NCBI GenBank assembly: GCA_949286415.1
Contig: CASEBV010000015.1
Location: 86,228 to 150,227 of the forward strand
DNA length: 64,000 nucleotides
Direction of reading: 5' to 3'
Source of the DNA: an uncultured Bacteroidales bacterium
GTDB taxonomy: Bacteria > Bacteroidota > Bacteroidia > Bacteroidales > UBA932
The translations under genes were made by a program, and so were the position numbers. How positions within the stretch are numbered: the stretch's first letter is position 1; each line of letters opens with the position of its first letter. The notes under the pieces were generated by a model that saw nothing but the letters and a program-made list of their open reading frames with translations, did no database searches and was not told where the DNA came from. Positions 16,480-25,274 of the stretch are shown here, piece after piece.

Positions 16480-17583
16480 TTAGAATTTTATGCGGATGCC
16501 AAAGACTGCCTTAGGTATCATCCATCCGTTGTACATACCGGTGACTGCGGGTGCTTTGCCTTCTTCCTGAATCCGTCTGATGTAGCCCGAGACAGCCTCG
16601 GGCCCCTGGCGTTTCCGGAGTATGCGGAAATCTTTGTGCGCCTTCACGACGGCCTTGAAATATCTGAACCTGAAAGTAAGGAGATATACTCCTGCGGCGC
16701 CTCCGTCCATAAGCATCCTCACGAAAATTGTCCTTCGGGCTTTTCTGACGGCCTTTTCAGCTGACATGTCAAGGGCGTAGGTCTTGGCGAGGTTATTGTC
16801 CAGCATCAGCAGGTTGTTGCGGAAATTGAGATACAGTTTCCATGGCGAATTCTGCGGAAGGGTGCCTCCTCCGATGTGGTAAACAGTGGAGGAGGGGACT
16901 ATCCTGACTTTCCATCCTGCAAGCTGAGCCCGCCAGCACATGTCTATCTCTTCCATGTGCGCGAAAAATCTTTCGTCAAGCCCACCGAGTTTCTTCCATA
17001 CTGATGACCGTATCATAAGGCATGCTCCAGTCGCCCAGAATACATTTGCCGGGCTGTCGTATTGGCCGGCATCCTTTTCCAGTTTCTTCATCACCCGGCC
17101 TCTGCAGAACGGATAGCCGAATCTGTCGATGTAGCCTCCTGCCGCCCCTGCATATTCAAACATTTCCTTGTCCTGCCATGAGTGAAGCTTCGGGGCGCAT
17201 ATCCCGCAGCTCGGGTCGGCCTCCATACATTCGGCAAGCGGTCCAAGCCATTGCTCGGGGACCTCGATGTCAGAATTTATGAGAAGGAAATATTTGCAGT
17301 CAATCCTTTCGTATGCGCGGTTATATCCCCCTGTAAAGCCATAGTTCCTGTCAAAGACTATTGTCTTTGTGTGCGGGAATTTTTCCGCCATCATTTCAAT
17401 GGAGCCGTCTGTCGAGGCATTGTCGGCGACAATGACCTCCGAATGGCCGTAGTGCTCTCCTCCCGTAGCATTCATCCATTCTACAGACCTGAGGAGCTTT
17501 GGCAGGAACATCTCAAGATAGTGCTTCCCGTTCCAGTTGAGTATGACAACTGCCGTGCCCGCGACTTTGATTTTATCTTCCAT
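16480..17583 (-). CDS. Family 2 glycosyltransferase
   Basis: Inverting GT-A fold glycosyltransferase of the rhamnosyltransferase-like GT2 group. The N terminus has AVVILNWNGKHYL, the nucleotide-sugar motif VIVADNASTDGS (about 50-60), the DXD-equivalent LLINSDIEVP (about 100-108), and the acceptor-side segment FFAHMEEIDMCWRAQLAGW (the ED motif of GT2). A C-terminal amphipathic or hydrophobic region (about 290-330) may attach it to the membrane. It could take part in surface polysaccharide or LPS assembly, but it is not in a polysaccharide cluster: neighbours are an EamA transporter and an ABC-F ATPase. Donor and acceptor are unknown. Confidence 0.88.
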   Translation of the reverse strand: MEDKIKVAGTAVVILNWNGKHYLEMFLPKLLRSVEWMNATGGEHYGHSEVIVADNASTDGSIEMMAEKFPHTKTIVFDRNYGFTGGYNRAYERIDCKYFLLINSDIEVPEQWLGPLAECMEADPSCGICAPKLHSWQDKEMFEYAGAAGGYIDRFGYPFCRGRVMKKLEKDAGQYDSPANVFWATGACLMIRSSVWKKLGGLDERFFAHMEEIDMCWRAQLAGWKVRIVPSSTVYHIGGGTLPQNSPWKLYLNFRNNLLMLDNNLAKTYALDMSAEKAVRKARRTIFVRMLMDGGAAGVYLLTFRFRYFKAVVKAHKDFRILRKRQGPEAVSGYIRRIQEEGKAPAVTGMYNGWMIPKAVFGIRIKF

Positions 17584-17628
17584 TCAGCATGTAATTTCTG
17601 TTCCGGATGATCAGAACTGATGTCTCCG

Positions 17629-18567
17629 TCATTTTGAACCCATGTATATGAATATCATTCCGACAAGTATCAGGATGAGGTCCAGAGCTTTTGCCCTGAG
17701 ATTCCGTTCCCTGAACAGCATCACTCCGCAGGCAAACGACACTATGACCGAACCTCTCCGTATCAGGGAGACGACTGAAATCATCGAGTCGGGCTGGTTG
17801 AGTGCCGAAAAGTACGCGAAGTCCGCCGCAGATAAGAAGACAGAGATGAGCGGTATGGCCCAGCACCAGTGAAAAGGAGTTATGTGTTTCCTGTTCGGAT
17901 ACCACAGGATGGCGCAGACCACAGTCATGATGACGAGCTGATACAGATTGTACCAGCTCTGCACGAACATCGGACTGAGTTCCCTCATAATGTATTTGTC
18001 ATACAGGCCGCTGACCGCTCCTATTACAGCCGCTGCAGCGACCGCCCATATCCATTTGTTGCGTGTGAAATCAACTTCTTCCTTTTTGCTTGACCTGCTC
18101 AGGAGATACAGGGATATGAGCGACAGTATCACGCCTGTCCACTGATAGCCGTTCAGCCTTTCTCCGAAAATCAGCATGGCGCCAATCAGAACAAGGACCG
18201 GCCTTGTCGCATTGATCGGTCCGACGATTGTTATCGGGAGATGCTTCATCCCGAAGTAACCGAAAATCCACGATGTCAGGACAATGAAGGCTTTGATGAT
18301 TATCAGCATATGGGCGTGCAGCAGACTCCCTGTCTCTGCTCCGGAGGTCTTCGGATGCCCGGCATATGGCGAACTGTCAAGCACTGTCCCGGAAAACCAT
18401 CCTGTCCCCGCAGCGCTGTCAATGATGAAAGGGGAGAAAATGACTGTAGCAAAGAGTGTATTGAAAAACAGCACCGGAAGAACAGCATTGTCTTTCAGTG
18501 CCGATTTCTTGGAAGTGTCATAAAGCCCGAGCAGGGCGGCGGACACGAATGCCAGAGCAAGCCACAT
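17629..18567 (-). CDS. EamA/DMT superfamily transporter
   Basis: Inner-membrane protein with about ten hydrophobic helices in two EamA repeats (first half to about 145, second about 165-312). Typical repeat features are present: PITIVGPINATRPVLVLIGA closing the first repeat and VVSLIRRGSVIVSFACG in the second. A basic loop (SRSSKKEEVDFTRNK) separates the halves. Members export or import small metabolites such as amino acids or nucleotide sugars; the substrate here is unknown. It lies 12 bp downstream of the slyD-like gene and 45 bp upstream of the glycosyltransferase, in the same direction. Confidence 0.85.
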   Translation of the reverse strand: MWLALAFVSAALLGLYDTSKKSALKDNAVLPVLFFNTLFATVIFSPFIIDSAAGTGWFSGTVLDSSPYAGHPKTSGAETGSLLHAHMLIIIKAFIVLTSWIFGYFGMKHLPITIVGPINATRPVLVLIGAMLIFGERLNGYQWTGVILSLISLYLLSRSSKKEEVDFTRNKWIWAVAAAAVIGAVSGLYDKYIMRELSPMFVQSWYNLYQLVIMTVVCAILWYPNRKHITPFHWCWAIPLISVFLSAADFAYFSALNQPDSMISVVSLIRRGSVIVSFACGVMLFRERNLRAKALDLILILVGMIFIYMGSK

Positions 18568-18579
18568 CCCCTGACCTGA

Positions 18580-19197
18580 TTATTCCTTGTGGTGACCGCA
18601 GTGTCCTTCGCCGTGTCCTCCGCAGCAGCCGCCTTCACCCTGTCCGTGACACTCATGTCCTTCCTCATGTCCGTGGCAGCCGCCTTCACCGTGCCCTCCG
18701 CAGCAGCATGTGTGCACATATTCACCGTGAAGTCCTTCTTTCAGCTCTTTTTCGGTGGCGTCCCTGACAGTCAGGATCTCTCCCGAGAAATTGAGGGTCT
18801 TGCCCGCCATCGGTGAATTCAAGTCCATTGTCACCGTATTTTCCTTGACTTCAAGTACTTTTCCCGGCACTACTCCTCCGTGCCCGTTCAGCATCGGGAT
18901 GGTGTTTCCCGGCACGAGAAGACTTTCCTGAATTACCCCGTTGACTTCAAAGGCCTGTTTGGGAAGATCTATGATTCTGTTCGGGTCGATTTCTCCATAT
19001 CCTTCTTCCGGGGTGAGGGTAAAGGCAAATTTGCCTCCCGGCTCAAGTCCGGCAATGTTGTCCTCGAACTTTTCCAGCAGGGAACCTGTCCCGTGTATAT
19101 AGTCAAGAGGTTTTTCTCTGGTGGTCCTGTCGACGATTTCTCCGTCAACCTCAAGCTCATAGCAGAGCTCGACTACTTTGTTAATGTCGATTTTCAT
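18580..19197 (-). CDS. slyD: SlyD-like FKBP peptidyl-prolyl isomerase with Cys/His-rich metal-binding tail
   Basis: Cytoplasmic prolyl isomerase and chaperone. The FKBP part is split by the insert-in-flap domain as in SlyD: DYIHGTGSLLEKFEDNIAGL (about 33-52), GYGEID, then the IF segment and the second FKBP strand set NSPMAGKTLNFSGEIL. From about residue 157 the protein becomes a tail of Gly, His, Cys and Glu with roughly 8 cysteines and 10 histidines in under 50 residues (for example THTCCC-like and GGHGEGHCGHHKE). Such tails bind nickel, zinc or copper in SlyD homologues. The tail here is long and repetitive (GHGEGGC-type units). It follows tldE by 47 bp. A role in nickel enzyme maturation is possible but no such enzyme is nearby. 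Confidence 0.9.
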   Translation of the reverse strand: MKIDINKVVELCYELEVDGEIVDRTTREKPLDYIHGTGSLLEKFEDNIAGLEPGGKFAFTLTPEEGYGEIDPNRIIDLPKQAFEVNGVIQESLLVPGNTIPMLNGHGGVVPGKVLEVKENTVTMDLNSPMAGKTLNFSGEILTVRDATEKELKEGLHGEYVHTCCCGGHGEGGCHGHEEGHECHGQGEGGCCGGHGEGHCGHHKE

Positions 19198-19244
19198 CGT
19201 ATTCTGTTTTTATGTCTGTCCTTCTGTCTCCCCTCATCTGGCTT

Positions 19245-20702
19245 TTATGCGCTGAAATCCACATCGCAGAATGCCAGTGACGGTATCTGCCACCTTGTGC
19301 ATTCCCTTGCATCGCTTCCTGCGGCGATGAGACTGTTCCACAGCCGGATCATGTTGCCCGTGATGAGCATTTCCCTCACAGGGGCGGCTATTTCTCCATG
19401 GCGGAAAACAAATCCCTCTATGCCGTATGAGAAGTCTCCTGTGGTCGGATTACAGTTGCCTCCGTTGAATCCGCACACATAGATGCCGTCTTCACAGCAT
19501 TTGAGCATATCCTGCAAAGATATTTCTTTTTCCGCTGATTGCAAACCGTTGTTTGACATGTATGACCTCAGCACGGGACGGGATATGCCTTCTGTCGTCG
19601 GTTGCATGCCTGTTTTCCCGGACATATATGTGTTTATGAAATATTCCATGACTGTACCCCTGCTTATGACGGGGCTGTCTTCCGTGGCGACTCCCTCTGA
19701 GTCATAGAACCTGCTGCCGGGCCGTCCGGGGGTCCTTGCCTTGTCTTCCAGAGTGAGGCCTTCGGGAAAAATCTTTTTTCCGAGGCTGTCTGCGAGGAAA
19801 GAATTGTGCTGCTGGATGGCCATTGCATTAAGGGCAGACACGATGGGGGAGACGAGTCTTGAACTGACACTGCTGTCCACAACCATATTGTATTTGCCGC
19901 TGATGCATCGTTCAGGGCAGATTTGCCTTATGGCTCTTTTCAGGGCCGTTTCCGAACACCCTTCAATGCGGAGTCTGTTCTTGAACGGGGAGGAGTCCCA
20001 CCAGTATCCGCTGAACCTGTTGCCGTCCGGGGTGCCGACTGTGATTTCCGTGGTGTAACCGAATGATGTCTCAATATGTCTTCCGCAGAATCCCTGCGAG
20101 TCCATTGTGAGGTTGTCGTCTATGGAGTCGGAATATTCGCATTCTTCTGATATGATGCTGTATTCCGGCAGTTTTCCATCCGCTGGCTTCATGGTGTTTT
20201 GCAGGCATTCTGAATAGATTGTCCCGGACATTGCGGACTTGAGCCTCTGTCCGGGAGTCACCTGATGCCGGCTCCTGTCATATAGTCCGGCCTCATCTCC
20301 TTTCAATGCATCTTTCGCTGTCCTTCCGGTGTCCGGCAGCCTTCTGAATCTGTCTTCGGCAAGCAGGCCTGTTGTCAGTACGGCTTTCTTTACAAACTCC
20401 TGCAGACGGCCTTCCTCAAATACATTTGTAGAGAAAGTTCCGTAGCGTCCGTTTGCGAAGATATAGAGGCAGACAGACCTGTCTGCCGCATGGGTCACTT
20501 TGTCAAGTTCTCCGTTGAACAATGCAAATGAATCAATTATGCTTTTGTCAAGCGACACCCTGATCTGTGAGGCTCCTGCATTGAGCGCCGTGCGGATACA
20601 TCCTGCGGCTGCTTCAGCCTCCATCTCTGTTATTATTCCTGCGGACTGCCAGGAGTCCTGTCCGATCCCGTTTTTCATGTCATTCTTCTCTTTCATGATC
20701 AT
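19245..20702 (-). CDS. TldE/PmbA-like subunit of the TldD/TldE protease
   Basis: Non-catalytic partner of TldD in the heterodimeric metalloprotease that trims unfolded or modified peptides in the cytoplasm. It has the U62 family N-terminal domain (EAEAAAGCIRTALNAGASQ) and C-terminal beta domain (FVFRHGEIAAPVREMLITGN, matching the end of TldD), but no HExxxH metal motif, as expected for TldE. It begins one base after the tldD stop, which supports a complex. The exact start is uncertain because ATG occurs at codons 1, 3 and 9. The 485-residue length is slightly above PmbA. Confidence 0.88.
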   Translation of the reverse strand: MIMKEKNDMKNGIGQDSWQSAGIITEMEAEAAAGCIRTALNAGASQIRVSLDKSIIDSFALFNGELDKVTHAADRSVCLYIFANGRYGTFSTNVFEEGRLQEFVKKAVLTTGLLAEDRFRRLPDTGRTAKDALKGDEAGLYDRSRHQVTPGQRLKSAMSGTIYSECLQNTMKPADGKLPEYSIISEECEYSDSIDDNLTMDSQGFCGRHIETSFGYTTEITVGTPDGNRFSGYWWDSSPFKNRLRIEGCSETALKRAIRQICPERCISGKYNMVVDSSVSSRLVSPIVSALNAMAIQQHNSFLADSLGKKIFPEGLTLEDKARTPGRPGSRFYDSEGVATEDSPVISRGTVMEYFINTYMSGKTGMQPTTEGISRPVLRSYMSNNGLQSAEKEISLQDMLKCCEDGIYVCGFNGGNCNPTTGDFSYGIEGFVFRHGEIAAPVREMLITGNMIRLWNSLIAAGSDARECTRWQIPSLAFCDVDFSA

Positions 20703-20703
20703 G

Positions 20704-22116
20704 TCATTCTCCTCCGACTGTCAGATTTTTTACAAGCACGGTCGGTATGCCGCAGCTCACCGGTACATTCTGGTCTTTCCCGCAGGTCCAGGTGCCGTTG
20801 TCAATCTTCAGGTCATTGCCTACCGCGGTTATATCCGCAAGTGCCCTCGGGCCATTGCCTATGATGTTGATGTCCTTTACAGGAGCCCCAAGCCTTCCGT
20901 TCTCGATAAGTCTTCCGCTTTTGACGAAGAATGTGAAGTCGCCTTCTCCTATCTTGACCTGTCCGTTGGAGAACTCATCCACATATATGCCCTTTTTGAC
21001 GGATGATATGATATCTTCAGGAGAGGCTGTGCCATTTTCCATATAAGTCGTCCTCATGCGTGGAATAGGATGAAACCGGAATGACTCCCTGCGTCCGTTG
21101 CCGGTAGGAGGTACTTTGAACCATGATGCGCTTATCCTGTCGTGAAGATATGAATTGAGTATGCCGTCCTTTACCATCCATGTCTTTTGTCCGGCGACAC
21201 CCTCGTCGTCAAAATTGCAGGCGCCGCGGTTTCCTCTCACGGTGCCGTCGTCCACAATGCTTATGCCCGTACTGCATATCTTTTCTCCTATTCTCCCGGA
21301 AAATATTGACTGTCCTTTTCTGTTGAAGTCGGCCTCGAAGGCATGCCCCATGGCTTCGTGAAGCAATATTCCGGAAGCTCCTGCGCCCATCACGACAGGC
21401 ATCTGCCCACCTTTGGGCCTTCTGGCATCAAATCTTTCGTCAATTCCGGCCACGGCATCGGCAGCCATCTCGTCGGCGAGGGCTTCCGTCACCATTTCAG
21501 TGCCCATGCGGAAGCTGCGTGAGACAGATTTGCTTTCTGTCTTTCCTCCTTGGGAGAAAATGACGGAAACCACTATGCTTCCGCAGGGCCGGGTGTCACA
21601 GGCAAGCTCACCGGATGAATTGAACATCATTATGTCGCTCTGGGATGCCGCAAGTCTTGCAATGACTTTAAGGACACGGCTGTCCCGGCTACGGATTTTC
21701 TTCTCGAGCGACTTGAGGAACGGAATGAATCCGGCAAGGTCTGCCTGTCTCCATGGGCATGACATCGGGTACAGTCCGGCGTTTTCAAGCGGACGGACAC
21801 TTTGCGGAGTGAACGGGCGCTGCGAAGCCGCAATCATTGATGCAGCTTTTGCTGCCTCTGTCAGTTCCTCTGTCCCGGTGCTTTCTGAGTAGGCATATCC
21901 TGTCTTTTCTCCGTTGAGTGCACGGATTCCGGCTCCATAATCAGTATGGAATCCACCTGAAGTCACATCTCCGTCACGGAGCGTAAGTTCGCTGTATGTA
22001 GAATATTCGAAATACAGGTCTGCCCATGACCCTCCGTTTCTGAGGGCAGTGCCGGCAAGCATCTCAAGTTGGGGTATCGTGATTCTGAATGTGTCAAGGA
22101 AATATCTGTTGTCCAT
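20704..22116 (-). CDS. tldD: TldD metalloprotease
   Basis: Catalytic zinc subunit of the TldD/TldE protease. The metal-binding motif is in GILLHEAMGHAFEADF (HExxxH, about residue 252-257), followed by the C-terminal domain with GEGDFTFFVKSGRLIENG and APVKDINIIGNGP, characteristic of family U62. Its 470 residues are normal. It is co-directional with tldE immediately downstream and with a zeta-like kinase 11 bp upstream, inside a gene run starting at about 23.4 kb. Known substrates elsewhere are RiPP precursors and antitoxin CcdA; none can be named here. Confidence 0.93.
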   Translation of the reverse strand: MDNRYFLDTFRITIPQLEMLAGTALRNGGSWADLYFEYSTYSELTLRDGDVTSGGFHTDYGAGIRALNGEKTGYAYSESTGTEELTEAAKAASMIAASQRPFTPQSVRPLENAGLYPMSCPWRQADLAGFIPFLKSLEKKIRSRDSRVLKVIARLAASQSDIMMFNSSGELACDTRPCGSIVVSVIFSQGGKTESKSVSRSFRMGTEMVTEALADEMAADAVAGIDERFDARRPKGGQMPVVMGAGASGILLHEAMGHAFEADFNRKGQSIFSGRIGEKICSTGISIVDDGTVRGNRGACNFDDEGVAGQKTWMVKDGILNSYLHDRISASWFKVPPTGNGRRESFRFHPIPRMRTTYMENGTASPEDIISSVKKGIYVDEFSNGQVKIGEGDFTFFVKSGRLIENGRLGAPVKDINIIGNGPRALADITAVGNDLKIDNGTWTCGKDQNVPVSCGIPTVLVKNLTVGGE

Positions 22117-22127
22117 TCCTGTCTGTT

Positions 22128-22718
22128 CTATTTGTCCTGGCTTTCTTCAAGCGCCGTCTTTCTGATGAGTTCGTATGTCTCAATGTCCTTGATGTTCATG
22201 ACTTCATCTCTGCTGCCTTCGGCGATGACCCTGAACGGAGTAATCGAATTGTCTGCAAGAATCCATCTGTCGCATACCGGAGCATAGTCTTCAAAGAAAT
22301 ATCTGAGTCCCATGCTGTATCTGCGTCTGACGGTTTCTTCCGGAATATTGTGTCCGCCGGCTTCGACTCTTGCCTTTACCCTTGCAACTGCCAGATCGGG
22401 GGAATTGAGCCAGAAATACAGCAGGGTTACAGTATAGCCTTCTTCTCTCGCCTGTCTCACTGTGTTGAGCAGAGTCCTCGTCGCAAGAGTGGTCTCGATG
22501 GCAAAGTCTTCCTTTTTCCGGAAGAGATAGCGTATTTTCATTACCATGAATCGGCTTGCCTTGATTGATGCCCTTTCCGGAGAAAATGGAGCAAGTCCCT
22601 TGGCGAATTCATCGGAATTCACGAACTGGCTGCATTCAAGCATTTCCGGCAGCAGCGTATATGAGGCCGTCGTCTTTCCGGCTCCGTTGCATCCGGAGAT
22701 AATGTAGAGTCTTGGCAT
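22128..22718 (-). CDS. Zeta-toxin-like P-loop kinase
   Basis: Small P-loop NTPase of the zeta toxin/UMPK-like group: Walker A SGCNGAGKTTASYTLLPE (about 8-25), the acceptor-site FVNSDEFAKGLAPF, IETTLATRTLL and a C-terminal R-rich helix (PEETVRRRYSMGL), all typical of zeta-family kinases. At 196 residues it has only the kinase core. No epsilon-like antitoxin is adjacent; instead it is locked between a TIGR02757 gene (3 bp away) and tldD (11 bp) in a housekeeping gene run. A chromosomal small-molecule kinase is therefore more likely than a toxin-antitoxin module. The substrate is unknown. Confidence 0.8.
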   Translation of the reverse strand: MPRLYIISGCNGAGKTTASYTLLPEMLECSQFVNSDEFAKGLAPFSPERASIKASRFMVMKIRYLFRKKEDFAIETTLATRTLLNTVRQAREEGYTVTLLYFWLNSPDLAVARVKARVEAGGHNIPEETVRRRYSMGLRYFFEDYAPVCDRWILADNSITPFRVIAEGSRDEVMNIKDIETYELIRKTALEESQDK

Positions 22719-22721
22719 ATT

Positions 22722-23441
22722 TTATTTGTGATATGTGATTCCGTATCCGAACAGGGCAAAGTCTCCCTTGCACGGGTCTCCCGGGAAAATTTCCGCGAAT
22801 GCTCCGGTAATTTCTTTTACTGTGGTGATGTCCTTCTGCCTGCGTTGAGTGAGCCCGAGGGCGACGGCTTCATCGTGGACATGTACATCAAGCGGTATCA
22901 GCAGGGCTGACTTGTCTGAATTTTTCCACAGCCCGAGATCCACTTTCCCGTCGTCCCGGACCATCCATCTGCGCATCATGTTGATTTTCTTGTCAGGGGC
23001 TTTCGGGTCAGCCTTGCGCCCGAATATCCGGCATCTGATTTCCCCGTTGTCCATTCCCTCGATGCTTTCCCTTTCGGAAAATATTTCCCGGAGTCTTGAA
23101 CAGATGTCGGCAAATTCACTCCATTTTACGGTTCTGTGTAGACTTGCCCCGTCATTCCTGTATGCACCTTTCATTACATAGTCGTAAGGCCTCCAGTCCA
23201 TCTCCTCCATCGCCCGAGTGCTGTCCCTGACTATCATTGCTCTGCGCCCCCAGGCAAGATGAGCCGCTATGAGAGCCGTGATTTCCACATCGGCAAGGCT
23301 GCGTTCTCCCCTGCGGTACAGTTCCGCCATCCTGGTCGGGAAGGCTATCGGGTCCTCCCGGAAATATTGCCTGTCATTGTATTTGTCCGCCCATGAGATG
23401 AGCATTTCTCTTGTTTCCGTATCCATTTCCGGTATCTGCAT
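22722..23441 (-). CDS. TIGR02757 (DUF2400) family protein
   Basis: Conserved Bacteroidetes protein of unknown function: about 240 residues with the family features FPTRMAELYRRGERSLADVEI near the N terminus, ALIAAHLAWGRRAMI, and the C-terminal KSALLIPLDVHVHDEAVALG and GDFALFGYGIT segments. The helical C-terminal part resembles a helix-hairpin-helix DNA glycosylase-like fold, hence suggestions of a DNA repair link; that is inference. A -7 box only 6 bp upstream of the ATG at 23441 suggests translation really starts at the sixth codon (ATG at 23426). It appears to head the minus-strand gene run. Confidence 0.85.
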   Translation of the reverse strand: MQIPEMDTETREMLISWADKYNDRQYFREDPIAFPTRMAELYRRGERSLADVEITALIAAHLAWGRRAMIVRDSTRAMEEMDWRPYDYVMKGAYRNDGASLHRTVKWSEFADICSRLREIFSERESIEGMDNGEIRCRIFGRKADPKAPDKKINMMRRWMVRDDGKVDLGLWKNSDKSALLIPLDVHVHDEAVALGLTQRRQKDITTVKEITGAFAEIFPGDPCKGDFALFGYGITYHK

Positions 23442-23446
23442 TTCTG

Positions 23447-23454
23447 CAAATTTA
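23447..23454 (-). promoter_or_regulatory. -7 box at the head of the TIGR02757-to-ABC-F gene run
   Basis: On the minus strand TAAATTTG matches TAnnTTTG. Its closeness to the annotated ATG implies either a leaderless message or use of the ATG at 23426. All genes from here to 14611 are co-directional with gaps of 1-47 bp. Confidence 0.5.
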
Positions 23455-23486
23455 ACAAAACTTTCTTCATCAGATTTAAGAATTTT

Positions 23487-25274
23487 TCAGAACGGCTTCA
23501 GTCTGCTCTCCAGATGCATCGTTTCTCCGGAGACAGGATGCGCGAAGCTGATTGAAGCCGCATGCAGATGAAGCCTGCCGGAAGCGGCTGCACTGCCATA
23601 AAGCCTGTCTCCGATGACGGGAGCTCCGAGCCCGTCCTTGTGGGCGGCATGTACACGAAGCTGGTGAGTCCGTCCGGTGAGCGGATGCAGCTCTGCGGAC
23701 GCTCTCTTTCCTCTTATAGAAAGAATCCTGTATTCCGATATCGCTTCCTTGCCTTTCTCCGTGTCTGCCTTTTGTCTCGGCCTGTCAAGAATGTCCGGGG
23801 CCAGCGGGAGGCTTATGGTGCCTGTCTCGCCCTCACGGTGCGGCCATTTTTCAGGGATGTCAAGGTCCGCCAGATATGTCTTTTGTATCTTCCTGGCCTC
23901 GAATTGCTGCCTGAGATTTCTCTGGGCCTCTTCAGTCTTGGCATAGATGATGATGCCCGAAGTATCCATGTCAAGTCTGTGGACAGGCAGAATCCTGCTC
24001 CTTCCGAGTCTTTTCCCCTCTGCCGATGACTCTTCCAGCAGTTCCATTAATGACGGCTGACCGGTATTGCCGGGGACTGACAGCATTCCGGCCGGCTTGT
24101 CGGCAACGATTATGCTCCCGTCCTCATATATTATGCTCTCTTCGTCAATTCCGGGACAGGCGTGGGCTTCCGCACTGTCGCCATCAAGTTCTGCCGCGTG
24201 TCCAAGCCCTTTCATCATGAATCCGAGCAGAGGACCGCATTTTGAGCCGCACGACGGGTAGAAGCGGCCTTCTTCCCGGACTTCGTTGTCCGGACTCCTT
24301 CCATACCAGAACTCTCCCATAGCCAGAGGCTTGAGACCGTGCGAGAAAGCATATTGGAGCAATTTGGGTGCAGCGCATTCTCCTGTCCCGGCAGGAGGGA
24401 CAAGCCCGCGGCCTGAGAATATTTCCGAGATGCTTTTCCGCTCGCCGCAGGCATTCAGGACAATGGTATTGTCAAAAATCCATTTCTGCAGACTGTCTGA
24501 CATGTCCTTTCTCCGTTTTCTGAGCCGATGTATTTCGCCTGTGGCATTTTCCATGAGCCTCCTTGCTTCAGGGAGACGGGAGTTGTATTCTGCAGCCATT
24601 CTCTTCAGGCAGGCTTTCTCATACTGGCTTTCCCGGATAAGTGCATCCTGAAGCTTGTCAATATCATGGACTGGCTCTTGCGAGTAATGTACTGTATCTG
24701 CGGAGTCCGGCATCACTCCTGCTTTAAGACATTCCCGTATGCGCCTGCGCCGCCGCTTTGATTCTGCCATTTTCTCTTTCCATGAAGCCATGGACAAGGC
24801 TTTTTCCCCGTTGATTTCCGAAAGACTTTCCGCTGCCTCAAGATATTCCCTGCTTTCAAGGATTGACCTGATGCGGGCATTGATTTCCGATATGACGGAT
24901 TCTTCTTTTTTGAAATGCCCCTCAGGCTCCAGAAGATCAAGCACGGGAGGCACAAAGCCCGGCAGAAGGTTCTTGCCTGCAGCGATTCCGGAAAATCCGG
25001 CAAGGTAGGCATGCCTTTCGCGGAACGGCCCGGGGCCGTCCTGCAGTTTGTCGTCCGGAATTTCTACAATCAGCACACCAAGCATCTTGCCTTCGGACAA
25101 TATTCCGTCAAGTGTCTTGTCTGAATGTATGTGGGAGATGATTTCTGCGGCTGCCCGTGCAACTGCCGGGCAGGGGGAGTATCTGAACGGGTCGTTGAAT
25201 CCGGCAGGAATGTCCCCGGGGGCGCATCGTATCGGGTGCAATGCCGACAGTATGTCCTCTTTGCGGATTGCCAT
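23487..25274 (-). CDS. RluA-family 23S rRNA/tRNA pseudouridine synthase with long N-terminal extension
   Basis: The catalytic domain occupies about residues 370-595: KPAGMLSVPGN, the catalytic-Asp motif HRLDMDTSGIIIYAK (about 432-446), RKIQKTYLADL, and LTGRTHQLRVHAAH, all RluA hallmarks. The preceding ~360 residues include a coiled-coil segment (about 140-255) and a conserved block PPAGTGECAAPKLLQYAFSH plus KPLAMGEFWYG, known from the long RluA subfamily of Bacteroidetes and some Gammaproteobacteria. Which uridine is modified is not known. The ATG overlaps the antiporter stop (TAATG), so translation is coupled. Confidence 0.9.
   Translation of the reverse strand: MAIRKEDILSALHPIRCAPGDIPAGFNDPFRYSPCPAVARAAAEIISHIHSDKTLDGILSEGKMLGVLIVEIPDDKLQDGPGPFRERHAYLAGFSGIAAGKNLLPGFVPPVLDLLEPEGHFKKEESVISEINARIRSILESREYLEAAESLSEINGEKALSMASWKEKMAESKRRRRRIRECLKAGVMPDSADTVHYSQEPVHDIDKLQDALIRESQYEKACLKRMAAEYNSRLPEARRLMENATGEIHRLRKRRKDMSDSLQKWIFDNTIVLNACGERKSISEIFSGRGLVPPAGTGECAAPKLLQYAFSHGLKPLAMGEFWYGRSPDNEVREEGRFYPSCGSKCGPLLGFMMKGLGHAAELDGDSAEAHACPGIDEESIIYEDGSIIVADKPAGMLSVPGNTGQPSLMELLEESSAEGKRLGRSRILPVHRLDMDTSGIIIYAKTEEAQRNLRQQFEARKIQKTYLADLDIPEKWPHREGETGTISLPLAPDILDRPRQKADTEKGKEAISEYRILSIRGKRASAELHPLTGRTHQLRVHAAHKDGLGAPVIGDRLYGSAAASGRLHLHAASISFAHPVSGETMHLESRLKPF

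Noticed and set aside
22128..22718. Toxin-antitoxin module (epsilon/zeta)
   Set aside because: No small antitoxin gene lies on either side; both neighbours are conserved housekeeping genes within 11 bp.
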